The position numbers were made by a program, and so were the translations under genes. The notes under the pieces are model-generated. The model saw only the letters and a list, made by a program, of their open reading frames with translations. It searched no databases and had not been told where the DNA came from. A DNA stretch of 64,000 nucleotides from Thiohalorhabdus denitrificans (lineage in GTDB: Bacteria > Pseudomonadota > Gammaproteobacteria > Thiohalorhabdales > Thiohalorhabdaceae), in assembly GCF_001399755.1 (NCBI RefSeq), contig NZ_LJCP01000011.1, forward strand, positions 248,001 through 312,000. The letters are read 5' to 3'. This document shows positions 8,923-18,998 of the stretch, one piece after another (the first letter of the stretch is position 1; the number at the start of each line of letters is the position of its first letter).

Positions 8923-9669
8923 CTAGGTGTGCACGGCCTCCCGAATGGGCTCCGGACGGTCCTCCAGCTCCACCATCTGCTCCTCGATCCAGTCACGCAC
9001 GGCCCGGTTCAGCCCCGCGGCGGTGTAGCCCTCGGGCTCGAACGTCGGACCGATGCGCACGGTGATGGTTCCAGGGTGCTTCCGCCAGTCCCCGCGCCCC
9101 CAAAGGCGGCCGGAGTTCAGGGCCACGGGCACCACCGGCGCCCCCGCCGCCACCGCCAGCCGCGCCCCGCCCTGGGCGTACTTGCCGGTCTCGCCGGGCG
9201 CCACCCGGGTGCCCTCGGGGAACACCACCACCCAGCGCCCCGAGGCGAGATGGGCCTGGCCCTTCTCCTCCACCTGGCGCAGGGCCTCCCGGCCCGAGCC
9301 GCGGTCGATACCGATCTCCTCCAGGGCCACCAGGGACCAGCCGTAGAAGGGGATGCGGAACAGGTCCCGCTTCAGCACCCAGGAGAGGTGGGCCGGGAAG
9401 AAGGTGCGGTAGGCGATGGTCTCCCAGGCGGACTGGTGCTTGGAGAGGATCACCGCCGGATAGTCGGGGAGGTTCTCCAGGCCCTCCACGCGGTGGCGGA
9501 TGCCGCAGGTCAGGCGCAGCCAGAAGAGCACGGTCCGGCACCAGCCGCGGGCGATGGCTTCGCGCACGGCGAAGGGCAGCGGCCAGGCCGCCAGCAGGGG
9601 GATGGCGAACAACGGCGTCACCACCCCCAGACCCAGGTAGAACAGCACCGTGCGCACGGCGGTCAGCAC
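8923..9669 (-). CDS. plsC: 1-acyl-sn-glycerol-3-phosphate acyltransferase
   Basis: 248 residues; adds the second acyl chain to lysophosphatidate at the inner membrane. An N-terminal hydrophobic helix (VLFYLGLGVVTPLFAIPLL) is followed by the catalytic SKHQSAWET block (an HX4E version of the usual HX4D), the RIPFYGW block and FPEGTR. The GTG start at 9669 overlaps the end of the gmhB-like gene (GTGCTGA), so the two are translationally coupled. This pairing of gmhB and plsC is common in Proteobacteria. Confidence 0.9.
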   Translation of the reverse strand: MLTAVRTVLFYLGLGVVTPLFAIPLLAAWPLPFAVREAIARGWCRTVLFWLRLTCGIRHRVEGLENLPDYPAVILSKHQSAWETIAYRTFFPAHLSWVLKRDLFRIPFYGWSLVALEEIGIDRGSGREALRQVEEKGQAHLASGRWVVVFPEGTRVAPGETGKYAQGGARLAVAAGAPVVPVALNSGRLWGRGDWRKHPGTITVRIGPTFEPEGYTAAGLNRAVRDWIEEQMVELEDRPEPIREAVHT

Positions 9670-10232
9670 GCCGCCTCCTCCCGGGCCGGGCCCAGCAGGG
9701 CCGCCACGAAGGCCGCCAGATCGTCGTGGACGACGGTGCCCGCCGGCAGCGCACCGGCCTCGGTGGCACCGCCCTTGCCGGTGCGTACCAGCACCGGGGG
9801 TGCGCCGGCGGCGGCGGCCGCCTCCAGGTCCCGGGCGGCGTCGCCCACGAAGGGCATCTCCCCCGGATCGCGGCCGAAATGGACCGCCGCCTGCCGGATC
9901 AGGCCGGGCAGCGGCTTGCGGCAGTCGCAGCGGTTCGCGTCCACGTGCGGGCAGTGGAAGACGGCGTCGATGCGGCCGCCGGCGGCCGCCGCCTCCTCGC
10001 GCATCCGCCCATGGATGGCCTCCAGGGTCTCCGGGGCCAGGATGCCCTTGTTCACGCAGGACTGGTTGGTGAGCACGCCCACCCGCACGCCGGCCCCGTG
10101 CAGCCGCGCCAGGGCCTCCCGGACCCCGGGCAGCCAGACCCACTCCGCCAGGGATTTCACGTAGTCGGTGCGGTCCTCGTTGAGCACGCCGTCGCGATCG
10201 AGCAGGATCACCGGCGGGGTCTCCATCGCCAT
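9663..10232 (-). CDS. gmhB: D-glycero-beta-D-manno-heptose 1,7-bisphosphate 7-phosphatase
   Basis: 189-residue HAD-superfamily phosphatase of the ADP-heptose (lipopolysaccharide core) pathway. The nucleophile motif LLDRDGVLNED lies at about residue 10, the TNQS motif II near 55, and the zinc loop CPHVDANRCDCRKP near 93-106 with four ligands. The motif IV FVGDAARDLEAA is intact. It sits 5 nt after glyS on the same strand and overlaps plsC, so glyQ-glyS-gmhB-plsC form one operon. Confidence 0.93.
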   Translation of the reverse strand: MAMETPPVILLDRDGVLNEDRTDYVKSLAEWVWLPGVREALARLHGAGVRVGVLTNQSCVNKGILAPETLEAIHGRMREEAAAAGGRIDAVFHCPHVDANRCDCRKPLPGLIRQAAVHFGRDPGEMPFVGDAARDLEAAAAAGAPPVLVRTGKGGATEAGALPAGTVVHDDLAAFVAALLGPAREEAAC

Positions 10233-10237
10233 GCCCG

Positions 10238-12424
10238 CTACCCCGGCAGCTTGGACAGGTCGGCCACCCGCAGGAAGGCGGCGTGGATGGTCCCCAGCAG
10301 CGCCAGACGGTTGCGCCGCACGGCGTCGTCCTCGGCCATCACCAGCACGGCGTCGAAGAACCGGTCGGCGGGCTCGCGCAGCTCCGCCAGCGCCAGGAGG
10401 GCCGTGGTGTAGTCGCCGGCCTCCACGGCGGCCTGGAAGCGCGGGCGCACCCCCTCGAAGGCCTCGGCCAGGGCCCGCTCCTCGGCCTCGGTGAGGGCCT
10501 CGGCGTCGTAGCCCTCCGGCACCTCCTCCTCCGCCTTGCGCAGGATGTTGCCGATGCGCTTGTTGGCGGCGATGAGGGCCTCGGCATTGGGGTGGGCCAG
10601 CAGGGCCAGCAGGCCCTTGAGCCGCAGGTGGGCATCAAAGGGGTCGGTGGGACGCAGGCTGAGGATGGCGGCCACCTGGTTCTTATCGGGCCCGGCTACG
10701 GCCCCGGCGCCCTGCTCCGCGGTCACCTGTTCCGCCCCGGCCACCACGTCCCGGTAAACGGGCTGTCCCACCGCCTCGGTGTACATGGGCTCCAGGCGGT
10801 CATTGAGGAAGTCGATGACCGCATTCACCGTCTCCTCCCGGCTCCGCTCCAGCCGGTCGCCGAAGGCCCCGAAGGCCCGCCCCAGCAGGTCCGGGAGATC
10901 CAGATGGATGCCCTTCTCGATGGCCATGCGCTGGACGCCGATGGCGGCCCGGCGCAGGGCGAAGGGATCCTTGGTGCCGGTGGGCTCCAGGCCGATGCCG
11001 AAGCACCCCACCATGGTGTCCAGGCGGTCCGCGATGGCCAGGGCGGTGCCGGTGGCCGTCTCGGGGAGGCGGTCCTTGGCGTGCCCGGGGCGGTACTGCT
11101 CGGCCAGGGCTGCGGCCACCTGGGGATCCTCGCCGTCGGCGGTGGCGTAGTACCCGCCCATGATCCCCTGGAGGTTGTCGAACTCGTCCACCATGTCGGT
11201 GAGCAGGTCGGCCTTGGCCAGCCAGCCGGCGCGCTCGGCCAGGGACGCCACGGAGGGGTCGAAGGCCTCCGTCACCGCCGGGGCCAGCACCGCCAGGCGC
11301 TCCGCCTTGTCGAACAGGGTGCCGAGCTTGGCCTGGAAGACCACGTGCTTGAGGGCGTCCACCCGCTCGGCCAGGGGCCGCTTGCGGTCCTCCGCCCAGA
11401 AGAAGCGGGCGTCCTCCAGACGGGCCCGCAGCACCCGGTCGTGGCCGGCCCGCAGGGCCTCCGGGTCCTTGGAGTCGATGTTGGCCACGCCCACGAAGGT
11501 CGGCAGCAGCCCGCCGTCGCCGTCCTCCACCGGGAAGAACTTCTGGTGCTTCTCCATGGAGGTCACCAGCACCTCCTTGGGCAGCTCCAGGAATTTCTCG
11601 TCGAAGCCGCCGGTGAAGGGCACCGGCCACTCCACCAGGCCGCTCACCTCCTCCAGCAGGCCTTCGATCAGGTCCCCCTGGGGAATACGGCCGCCGGCCC
11701 GCTCGGCCTGGTTGCGGATCTCCGCCTCGATCTGACGGCGCCGCTCGGTGGGGTCCGCCTCCACGAAGGCCTCGTGCAGGAGGCCCCGGTACTCCCCGTC
11801 GTCGGCGGCGTCCAGGTGCACCGGATCGGGGGCGTGGTAGCGGTGGCCCCGGGTGAAACGGTCGCTGCTGATGCCGCCCACCTCGAAGGGCACCACGTCC
11901 TCGCCGAACAGGGCCAGCAACCAGTGGATGGGCCGGGCGAAGCCCCACTCCTGGTCGCCCCAGCGCATGCGCTTGGGCACCGGTAGGCCCTCGATCACCT
12001 GCGGCAGGATCTCGCCCAGCACCTCCATGGCGCCGCGGCCGGTCTGCTGCTCGGTGAAGAACAGGTACTCCCCGCCGTCGGTGGCGCGGCGCTCCAGGTC
12101 CTCCGGCCCCACGCCGAAGCGGCCGGCGAAGCCGGTGGCCGCCTTGGTGGGGTTGCCGGAATCGTCGAAGGCCGCGGACACGGGCGGACCGCGGTGCTCC
12201 ACCTCCCGGTCCGGCTGGCGCTCGGCAACCGCCGGGCAGAACACCGCCAGCCGGCGCGGCGTGGAGTAGGTGCGCGCGGGGCCCTCCCCCAGCAGGTCGT
12301 GCTCGCGCAGGGCCGCCTGCAGGGCGCTCTCCAGCTCCGCCGCCAGGCGGGGCTGCATGCCGGCCGGCAGCTCCTCGACGCCGATCTCCAGCAGCAGGGG
12401 ACGGGTGCTCACTCCCTCACTCAT
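10238..12424 (-). CDS. glyS: Glycyl-tRNA synthetase, beta subunit
   Basis: 728-residue beta chain of the tetrameric bacterial glycyl-tRNA synthetase, needed for tRNA-Gly binding. The N-terminus [20 protein letters not shown], the internal [19 protein letters not shown] and [11 protein letters not shown]-type region, and the C-terminal DALR-like anticodon domain ([21 protein letters not shown]) are typical. ATG at 12424 overlaps the glyQ stop by four bases (ATGA). Length is slightly above the usual 690 residues. Confidence 0.96.
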   Translation of the reverse strand: MSEGVSTRPLLLEIGVEELPAGMQPRLAAELESALQAALREHDLLGEGPARTYSTPRRLAVFCPAVAERQPDREVEHRGPPVSAAFDDSGNPTKAATGFAGRFGVGPEDLERRATDGGEYLFFTEQQTGRGAMEVLGEILPQVIEGLPVPKRMRWGDQEWGFARPIHWLLALFGEDVVPFEVGGISSDRFTRGHRYHAPDPVHLDAADDGEYRGLLHEAFVEADPTERRRQIEAEIRNQAERAGGRIPQGDLIEGLLEEVSGLVEWPVPFTGGFDEKFLELPKEVLVTSMEKHQKFFPVEDGDGGLLPTFVGVANIDSKDPEALRAGHDRVLRARLEDARFFWAEDRKRPLAERVDALKHVVFQAKLGTLFDKAERLAVLAPAVTEAFDPSVASLAERAGWLAKADLLTDMVDEFDNLQGIMGGYYATADGEDPQVAAALAEQYRPGHAKDRLPETATGTALAIADRLDTMVGCFGIGLEPTGTKDPFALRRAAIGVQRMAIEKGIHLDLPDLLGRAFGAFGDRLERSREETVNAVIDFLNDRLEPMYTEAVGQPVYRDVVAGAEQVTAEQGAGAVAGPDKNQVAAILSLRPTDPFDAHLRLKGLLALLAHPNAEALIAANKRIGNILRKAEEEVPEGYDAEALTEAEERALAEAFEGVRPRFQAAVEAGDYTTALLALAELREPADRFFDAVLVMAEDDAVRRNRLALLGTIHAAFLRVADLSKLPG

Positions 12425-13299
12425 GCCCGCGCCTCCTTCAGGAGCGGATAGCCCAGCTCCTCCCGCCGGTTGAGGTAGCCCTCGGCGCACGCCTTGGCTA
12501 GGTCGCGCACCCGACCGATGTAGCGGGCCCGCTCGGTGACGCTGATGGCGTGGCGGGCGTCGAGCATGTTGAACACGTGCGAGCACTTCAGGCACTGGTC
12601 GTAGGCGGGCAGGGGCGCCCCCGCCTCCACCAGCCGCTTGGACTCCGCCTCGTGGGCGGTGAACTGGTGGAAGAGCAGATCGGTGTCCGCCAGCTCGAAG
12701 TTGTAGCGCGAGAACTCCACCTCGTTCTGGTGGGCGATCTCGCCGTAGGAGAGGTGGTCGTCCCAGGCCAGGTCGTACACCGACTCCACCCCCTGCAGGT
12801 ACATGGCGATGCGCTCCAGCCCGTAGGTGAGCTCGCCGGTCACCGGGGAGCAATCAAAGCCCCCGGCCTGCTGGAAGTAGGTGAACTGGGCGATCTCCAT
12901 GCCGTTCAGCCACACCTCCCAGCCCAGCCCCCAGGCGCCCAGGGTGGGCGACTCCCAGTCGTCCTCCACGAAGCGGATGTCGTGGACCAGCGGATCCACG
13001 CCCATGCGCCGCAGCGACCCCAGGAACAGCTCCTGGATCTCCAGCGGCGAGGGCTTCAGCACCACCTGGAACTGGTAGTAGTACTGGAGGCGGTTGGGGT
13101 TGTCCCCGTAGCGGCCGTCCGTGGGCCGGCGGCTGGGCTGGACGTAGGCGGCCCGCCACGGCTCCGGCCCGAGGGAGCGCAGGAAGGTGGCGGGATGGAA
13201 GGTCCCCGCCCCCACCTCCACATCGTAGGGCTGCTGGATGACGCAGCCCTGTTCGGACCAGTACCGCTCCAGGGCGAAGATCAGCTGCTGGAAGTTCAC
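12421..13299 (-). CDS. glyQ: Glycyl-tRNA synthetase, alpha subunit
   Basis: 292-residue catalytic chain that forms glycyl adenylate. It begins with [21 protein letters not shown] and carries the class II motifs [16 protein letters not shown] and [13 protein letters not shown]. The GTG at 13299 is chosen because it gives the normal N-terminus and an AAGGA site lies about 9 nt before it; longer readings upstream look non-coding. It is the first gene of the glyQ-glyS-gmhB-plsC operon. Confidence 0.96.
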   Translation of the reverse strand: MNFQQLIFALERYWSEQGCVIQQPYDVEVGAGTFHPATFLRSLGPEPWRAAYVQPSRRPTDGRYGDNPNRLQYYYQFQVVLKPSPLEIQELFLGSLRRMGVDPLVHDIRFVEDDWESPTLGAWGLGWEVWLNGMEIAQFTYFQQAGGFDCSPVTGELTYGLERIAMYLQGVESVYDLAWDDHLSYGEIAHQNEVEFSRYNFELADTDLLFHQFTAHEAESKRLVEAGAPLPAYDQCLKCSHVFNMLDARHAISVTERARYIGRVRDLAKACAEGYLNRREELGYPLLKEARA

Positions 13300-13518
13300 C
13301 CGGCTATTTCCTTGCTCGCTTGCAGCGGGGGATGGTGGATTCCGGAAATTCGTTCGGACGCCCATGCCGGGACCGCCATCGGGAAACCAACGGCGAACGG
13401 GGGCATTGCGCCCCTTCCCGGGAGGGAAAAGTTTGCCCCCTGCCCCGTCCCGCGTCAACGCGGGCCCGGGCCCACATGGCGCCCTTTCGGCGCGTTGCGA
13501 CGGGCCGGGCGGGCGACG

Positions 13519-14469
13519 CTACCCCACCGCCCGCCCGGCCCACCACAAGCCCGCCGCCAGCAGGACGCCGAAGGCGAGCAGGGCGTTGATGGTGCGCCGC
13601 ACGGCGGGCTCCAGCAAGACGGGGGTCTCGGCCCAGCGCAGCAGGTCCCGCCAGGCGCGCATGCTGAGCAGCGCGGGCAGCAGGGCCACCAGGGCCGCGC
13701 GGGGGAGCACGCCCCGGACCACCGCCGCCGCCAGCGCGGCGTACGCCAGCAGGGCGAAGCCGCCGTAAAGCCAGCGGGCCCGGCGGGGCCCCAGGCGCAC
13801 CACCCAGTGCCGCTTGCCGGTGGCCGCGTCCGCCCGGTGGTCCGGGAACTGGTTGATGAACAGCAGGTTCAGGGCCAGCAGCCCGTAGGGGATCCCGGTC
13901 AGCAGGGTCTCGGGCACGAAGCCGCCGCGCTGCACCCAGCCCGCCCCCAGGGGGATGAGCACGCCGAAGCCCAGCAGCACCATGGGCTCGCCCAGGCCGC
14001 GCCCGCTCAGGCGCAGGCCGCGCGCCGAATAGGCCCAGCCCACCAGCAGGCCGGCCGCCCCCACCGCCAGCAGCCCCGCGCCCGCCCGGGGCAGCAGGAG
14101 GACCCCCAGCACCGCGGCCGCCGCGAGCAGGATCCAGCCGTAACGGGCCATGGCCACCGGCGACATCACCCCGTTCTGGATGAAGCGACTGCCCCCGGTG
14201 TAGGGGAACAGGCGGTCCGTGTTGCGGCCGTCCGTGCCCGCCAGGGCGTCGTAGTAGTCGTTCAACGCGTTGGCCCCGGCGTGCGCCAGCACGGCGCCGA
14301 GGAGGGTCAACAGGGCCGGGACGGGAGCAATCGGCCCGCGCAGCCCGGCGGCCGCGAGGCCCACCAGTACCGCCAGGGCGCTCGCCGTCAGGAAGGCCGG
14401 CCGGGTGGCCAGCAGGTAGCGGGGCAGCGGGCTGCTCAGCATCTCGGGGCGGGGCTCGGCTGTGGCCAC
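13519..14469 (-). CDS. UbiA/MenA family prenyltransferase
   Basis: 316-residue integral membrane enzyme with about eight hydrophobic helices. The first Asp-rich motif is NDYYDALAGTD near residue 70, which binds the prenyl diphosphate through magnesium; the second region is NQFPDHRADAATGKRHW. The NDYYD form resembles MenA (1,4-dihydroxy-2-naphthoate prenyltransferase) more than UbiA, but no men genes are in the window, so the acceptor is left open. GTG start at 14469, 28 nt after priA on the same strand. Confidence 0.85.
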   Translation of the reverse strand: MATAEPRPEMLSSPLPRYLLATRPAFLTASALAVLVGLAAAGLRGPIAPVPALLTLLGAVLAHAGANALNDYYDALAGTDGRNTDRLFPYTGGSRFIQNGVMSPVAMARYGWILLAAAAVLGVLLLPRAGAGLLAVGAAGLLVGWAYSARGLRLSGRGLGEPMVLLGFGVLIPLGAGWVQRGGFVPETLLTGIPYGLLALNLLFINQFPDHRADAATGKRHWVVRLGPRRARWLYGGFALLAYAALAAAVVRGVLPRAALVALLPALLSMRAWRDLLRWAETPVLLEPAVRRTINALLAFGVLLAAGLWWAGRAVG

Positions 14470-14497
14470 GGCGGTCTCCTACGGGCAGGCGAGGGGT

Positions 14498-16744
14498 TCA
14501 GAACAGGTCCGCCGGGTCCACGTCCAGGGACCAGCGCACGTCCCGACCGGCGCGAAGGCCCTCCAGGGCCGGCGCCCAGGGCGCCAAGGCCCGGTGGAGG
14601 GCCTTGCGGTCGCCGGCGGTGATCAGGAGCTGGGCGCGGTAGCGCCCCTCCAGGCGCTCCACCGGCGCGGGGGCCGGCCCGAGGAAGCGGGTCCCGTCCG
14701 GCCCGGCCTGTTCCCGTCCCAGGTCCCGGGCGGCCTCCAGGAAGGCCTGCGCGGCTTCGGCGGTGCCGGCCTCGGCGCGCAGCAGCGCCAGGGGGGCGAA
14801 AGGCGGCAGCAGGGCGGCCCGGCGCTCGGCCAGCTCCATCTCGGCGAAGGCGGCGTAGTCGTGGGCGCGCAGGGGGCCGAACAGGGCGTGCTCGGGGTGG
14901 TGGGTCTGCACCCACACCCGGCCCGGGCGCTCGGCCCGCCCGGCGCGGCCCGCCACCTGCAGGACCTGCTGGAACAGGCGCTCCCGGGCGCGGAAGTCTG
15001 CGGAGTACAGCCCGCCGTCGGCCGCCACCACCCCCACCAGGGTCACACCGGGGAAATGGTGCCCCTTGACCACCATCTGCGTGCCGACGATGACCTGCGC
15101 CTGGCCGGACTGGATGGCGTCCAGCTTGGCCTCCAGGCTGCCCTTGCGCTGGGTGGTGTCGCGGTCCACCCGCACCACCCGGGCCTCGGGCAGATGGCGA
15201 GCCAGGGCCTGTTCCACCTGCTCCACCCCCTGGCCCACCGTCTGCAGGTCCGGGTTGCCGCAGTGGGCCTCCGGGCACTGAAGGGGCACCGGGGCGTGGT
15301 GGCCGCACAGGTGGCAGAGCAGCAGCCGCCGGCCGCGGTGGAAGGTCATGGGCCGGTCGCAGTGAGGGCATTCCCGGGTCCAGCCGCAGCCCGGGCACAG
15401 CAGCACCGGGGCGAAGCCGCGCCGGTTGAGGAACAGCAGGGCCTGCTCGCCGCGCTCCACGGTGGCGGCCACCTCCCGCAGCAGGGCCGGGGCGAGGCCG
15501 CCGTCCTCGGCCACCCCGCGCATGTCGATCAGGCCGACCTGGGGCAGATCCGCGCCCCCGGCCCGCTCCGGCAGGTGCAGCCGCCGATAGCGGCCCCGCT
15601 CGGCGTTGTACAGGCTCTCCAGGCTGGGGGTGGCCGTGCCCAGGACCACCGGCACCCCCTCCCGCGCGCCCCGCGCCAGGGCCAGATCCCGGCCGTGGTA
15701 GCGGAACCCTTCCTGCTGCTTGAAGCTGGGGTCGTGCTCCTCGTCGAGGATGATCAGCCCCGGCCGCGCCAGGGGGGTGAACACGGCGGAGCGGGTGCCG
15801 ATCACCACCTGGGCCTCACCGGAGCGGGCCGCCTCCCAGCCGGCCAGGCGCTCGCCCTCCGCCAGCCCGGAGTGCAGCACCGCCAGGCGGGGCGTCAGCC
15901 GGCGCCGGAAACGGGCCAGGAGCTGCGGCGTGAGGGCGATCTCCGGAACCAGCACCAGCACCTGCCCGCCCCGCTCCAGAACCGGGGCGATGGCGTGGAA
16001 GTAGACCTCCGTCTTGCCGCTGCCGGTCACCCCTTCCAGCAGGAAGGCGTCGAAGCCCTCCGCGGCCGTGATCCGCTCCACGGCCGCCGCCTGGTGCGGG
16101 TTGAGGTCCGGCCCCGGCTCGGGCTCCACCGCCGGGGCCGCCACCCGGGACCCCGCGCGGGCCTCGATCCAGCCCCGCTCGGCCAAGCGGTCCAGGGGAC
16201 CGCGCAGGTTGGGGGCGATGGTGCGCAGCTCGGCCTCCGACAGCGGCCCGTCCTGCAGGGCCTCCAGCAGGGCCCGCTGGCGGGGGGCGCGGCCCAGGGA
16301 GGCGGGCTCCACCTCCCGGCCTTCCGAAGTGAGGGTCCACAGTCGGGGCGGCTCCGGCGGCTGGCCCCCGCGGCCCAGGGCGCCGGGCAGGGCGGCGTCG
16401 AAGACCTCGCCCTCGGGGTGGTGGTAGTAGCCCGCCGCCCAGCGCAGCAGGCCGAACAGAGGGTCCGGCCACAGGGGATCGGTGTCCAGAACCTCGGCGA
16501 CGCGCTTGAGGCGAGCCGGATCCACCGCCGACCGCTCCTCCACGGCCACCACCACGCCGATGCGCTCCCCGCCGCGAAAGGGCACCCGTACCCGGGTGCC
16601 GGGCCGCGGCGGGGAACCGGATTCCGGGGGCAGGTAGTCGAACAGACGGCGCAACGGCACGGGCACGGCCACCCGCACCACGCCCCCGCCTTCGGGGGCC
16701 GTGCCGGTGGCCGCTTCATCCGACTGGATCGGCAGGGTATTCAT
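14498..16744 (-). CDS. priA: Primosomal protein N', replication restart helicase
   Basis: 748 residues. PriA recognises abandoned replication forks and reloads the replisome. It has the N-terminal 3'-DNA-binding domain (VRVAVPVPLRRLFDYLPP), Walker A GVTGSGKTEVY, DEEHD box, and a cysteine-rich zinc region (CPGCGWTRECPHCDRPM, CHLCGHH) followed by helicase motifs V-VI (VVAADGGLYSADFRARERL and QVAGRAGRAERPG). Length is normal. It is followed by the prenyltransferase gene on the same strand. Confidence 0.96.
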   Translation of the reverse strand: MNTLPIQSDEAATGTAPEGGGVVRVAVPVPLRRLFDYLPPESGSPPRPGTRVRVPFRGGERIGVVVAVEERSAVDPARLKRVAEVLDTDPLWPDPLFGLLRWAAGYYHHPEGEVFDAALPGALGRGGQPPEPPRLWTLTSEGREVEPASLGRAPRQRALLEALQDGPLSEAELRTIAPNLRGPLDRLAERGWIEARAGSRVAAPAVEPEPGPDLNPHQAAAVERITAAEGFDAFLLEGVTGSGKTEVYFHAIAPVLERGGQVLVLVPEIALTPQLLARFRRRLTPRLAVLHSGLAEGERLAGWEAARSGEAQVVIGTRSAVFTPLARPGLIILDEEHDPSFKQQEGFRYHGRDLALARGAREGVPVVLGTATPSLESLYNAERGRYRRLHLPERAGGADLPQVGLIDMRGVAEDGGLAPALLREVAATVERGEQALLFLNRRGFAPVLLCPGCGWTRECPHCDRPMTFHRGRRLLLCHLCGHHAPVPLQCPEAHCGNPDLQTVGQGVEQVEQALARHLPEARVVRVDRDTTQRKGSLEAKLDAIQSGQAQVIVGTQMVVKGHHFPGVTLVGVVAADGGLYSADFRARERLFQQVLQVAGRAGRAERPGRVWVQTHHPEHALFGPLRAHDYAAFAEMELAERRAALLPPFAPLALLRAEAGTAEAAQAFLEAARDLGREQAGPDGTRFLGPAPAPVERLEGRYRAQLLITAGDRKALHRALAPWAPALEGLRAGRDVRWSLDVDPADLF

Positions 16745-16817
16745 GGTAGGCTACCGGGCACCCCGGGCCCGGCTGCCGACCGGGCGACCGTACCGCTTGA
16801 GCGCAGGAGCGTCTGGC

Positions 16818-17405
16818 ATGCCCAAATTTTCTCCCGAGGACCTTGAGATATTCGCCATTCCCGGATTCGAGGAGCGCATGGGGGCCATCCGGGAGCACAT
16901 CCACCCGCGCCTCCAGGAGCTGGGCGAGGAGCTGGCGGAGCCCCTGGCTGCGCACACCGGGGAGCCCATGTTCCCGCACGTGGCCAAGCACGCCCGTCGC
17001 AGCGTGAACCCTCCCGAGGATACCTGGGTGGCCTTCGGTCCCGAAAAGCGCGGCTACAAAAAATACCCCTACGTGGGGGTGGCCATCAGCCGGTTCGGCG
17101 TCCACCCCCAGGTGGTGTGCAAGCAGGAGTCCTGGGAGAACCGGCCCACCATGGCGGACCGCCTGGATGCCCGCCGTCCGGCTTTGCGCCTGGGCAACTT
17201 CCAGGACTGGAAGTTCGCCGACGCCCCCGAGGAGCAGGTGGCCGACGACGCCTTCTGGGATGCGCGCCTGCACAAGATGCGGCTGAAGACGGGCGGCCTG
17301 GACCTCGGCCGCACCATCCATCCGGAGCGGTCGAGCCCGGACGCCCTCCTCGGGGAGCTGGCGGATTTTACCCATCTCTACCGCGTTCTGCGCGGCATGG
17401 AATAG
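16818..17405 (+). CDS. DUF1054 / UPF0637 (YktB-like) protein
   Basis: 195-residue protein with the features of the UPF0637 family best known from Bacillus YktB: GFEERMGAIREHIHPRLQ near the start, the signature PHVAKHARRSVNPPEDTWVAFG, and GYKKYPYVGVAISRFGVHPQ. Its function is unknown. The family is mainly reported from Firmicutes, so its presence in this proteobacterial setting is unusual. ATG at 16818 has an AGGAG 8 nt upstream. It is divergent from priA. Confidence 0.82.
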   Translation: MPKFSPEDLEIFAIPGFEERMGAIREHIHPRLQELGEELAEPLAAHTGEPMFPHVAKHARRSVNPPEDTWVAFGPEKRGYKKYPYVGVAISRFGVHPQVVCKQESWENRPTMADRLDARRPALRLGNFQDWKFADAPEEQVADDAFWDARLHKMRLKTGGLDLGRTIHPERSSPDALLGELADFTHLYRVLRGME

Positions 17406-17502
17406 GCGCCGCATTGAAGAGGGGCCCGGGAGGCGGCAGAATAACCATTCGGTAAACCCGCCTCCCCCGCCCCGTCCCGTCCCCGAACAAGGAAGAACCG
17501 TC

Positions 17503-18879
17503 TTGTCCCACTCCTCCGGCCCCCCTGCCCCGGCCCTCGACGAGATCGTCACCAGCCGCGACCAGCTGGTCCGCTACCTGGAGGCCGGCTCCAAGCCGCG
17601 CACCGAATGGCGCATCGGCACCGAGCACGAGAAGTTCGCCTTCGAGGTGGATACCCTACGCCCCCTCGACTTCGACGGCGAACGGGGGATCGAGAAGGTG
17701 CTGCGGGGGCTGACCCGCTTCGGCTGGCAGCCCACGGAGGAGGACGGCCGGGTCATCGGCCTGAAGCTGGGGAAGGGCTCGGTCACCCTGGAGCCGGGCG
17801 GTCAGGTGGAGCTCTCCGGCGAGCCCCTGGACTCCCTCCACGACACCTGCCGGGAGGTGAACGAGCACCTCAAGGAGGTCAAGGAGGTGGCCGACCCCCT
17901 GGATGTGGCCTTCCTGGGCGTGGGCTTCCAGCCCAAGTGGGCGCTTGCCGACATCCCGCGGATGCCCAAGAAGCGCTACCGCATTATGACCGAGTACATG
18001 CCCACCCGGGGCGGCCACGCGCTGGAGATGATGTACCGCACCGCCACCGTGCAGGCCAACCTGGACTTCGGCTCCGAGGCGGACATGATCCAGAAGTTCC
18101 GGGTGGGCCTGGCCCTGCAGCCTGTCGCCACCGCCCTGTTCGCCAACTCGCCGTTCACCGAGGGCCGGCCCAACGGCTACCTGAGCTACCGCTCCCAGAT
18201 ATGGATGGACACCGACCCGGACCGCTGCGGCGACCTGCCCTTCGTCTTCGAGTCCGGCATGAGCTTCGAGCGCTACGTGGACTACGCCCTGGACGTGCCC
18301 ATGCTGCTGGTGCTGCGCAACGGCGAGGCGGTGGACGCCTCCGGGCAGTCCTTCCGCGATTTCATGGCCGGCAAGCTGCCGGCCCTGCCGGGGGAGCACC
18401 CCACCCTGGAAGACTGGGAGACCCACCTCACCACCCTGTTCCCGGAGGTGCGGCTCAAGCACTTCCTGGAGATGCGCGGGGCTGACGGCGGCCCCTGGAG
18501 CCGGCTGTGCGCCCTGCCCGCCCTGTGGAAGGGCCTGCTCTACGACACGGCGGCCCAGGACGCCGCCTGGGACCTGGTGAAGGACTGGACCGCCGAGCAG
18601 CGCTGGCGCCTGCGCGCCGAGGTGCCGGAGAAGGCCCTGAACGCCGAGATCGGCGGGCGCACGGTGCGCGAGATCGCCCGCGAGGTGCTGACCATCGCCG
18701 AGGACGGCCTGCGCCGCATCGACCGGCGCAACGACAGCAACCAGGACGAGCGCGTCTTCCTCGCCGACCTGTTCGAGGTGGTGGACCAGGGCCGCACCCC
18801 CGCCGAACTGCTGCTCGACGAGTACCACAACAAGTGGCACGGCGATATCGACCCCCTCTTCCGGGAGCATGCCTACTAA
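17503..18879 (+). CDS. gshA: Glutamate-cysteine ligase, plant/alphaproteobacterial type
   Basis: 458 residues; joins glutamate and cysteine in the first step of glutathione synthesis. It belongs to the GCS2/TIGR01436 type: RIGTEHEKFAFEVDT near residue 40, SVTLEPGGQVELSG, FLGVGFQPKW, MPTRGGHALEMMYRTATVQANLDF and the C-terminal SNQDERVFLADLFEVVDQGRTPAELLL. This type differs from E. coli GshA. The TTG at 17503 is used as start because an AAGGAAG lies 7-13 nt before it and no better ATG fits. No gshB is in the window. Confidence 0.92.
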   Translation: MSHSSGPPAPALDEIVTSRDQLVRYLEAGSKPRTEWRIGTEHEKFAFEVDTLRPLDFDGERGIEKVLRGLTRFGWQPTEEDGRVIGLKLGKGSVTLEPGGQVELSGEPLDSLHDTCREVNEHLKEVKEVADPLDVAFLGVGFQPKWALADIPRMPKKRYRIMTEYMPTRGGHALEMMYRTATVQANLDFGSEADMIQKFRVGLALQPVATALFANSPFTEGRPNGYLSYRSQIWMDTDPDRCGDLPFVFESGMSFERYVDYALDVPMLLVLRNGEAVDASGQSFRDFMAGKLPALPGEHPTLEDWETHLTTLFPEVRLKHFLEMRGADGGPWSRLCALPALWKGLLYDTAAQDAAWDLVKDWTAEQRWRLRAEVPEKALNAEIGGRTVREIAREVLTIAEDGLRRIDRRNDSNQDERVFLADLFEVVDQGRTPAELLLDEYHNKWHGDIDPLFREHAY

Positions 18880-18903
18880 AGGATTTCCAGGGCTGGGTTT
18901 CCT

Positions 18904-18976
18904 TGTAGGAGCCCGCTTCAGCGGGTGATCCGTTCCTCCCGGAGCCCTCCATCGCCCGGCGGAGCCGGGCTCCCAC
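18904..18976. repeat. REP-type repeat, CCCGCT variant
   Basis: Begins TGTAGGAGCCCGCTTCAGCG and ends GAGCCGGGCTCCCAC, a relative of the other REP elements with a different stem core. It lies between the convergent gshA and methyltransferase genes and may act as a bidirectional terminator. Confidence 0.65.
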
Positions 18977-18998
18977 GGGAAACCTTCTGCCATCGGGA

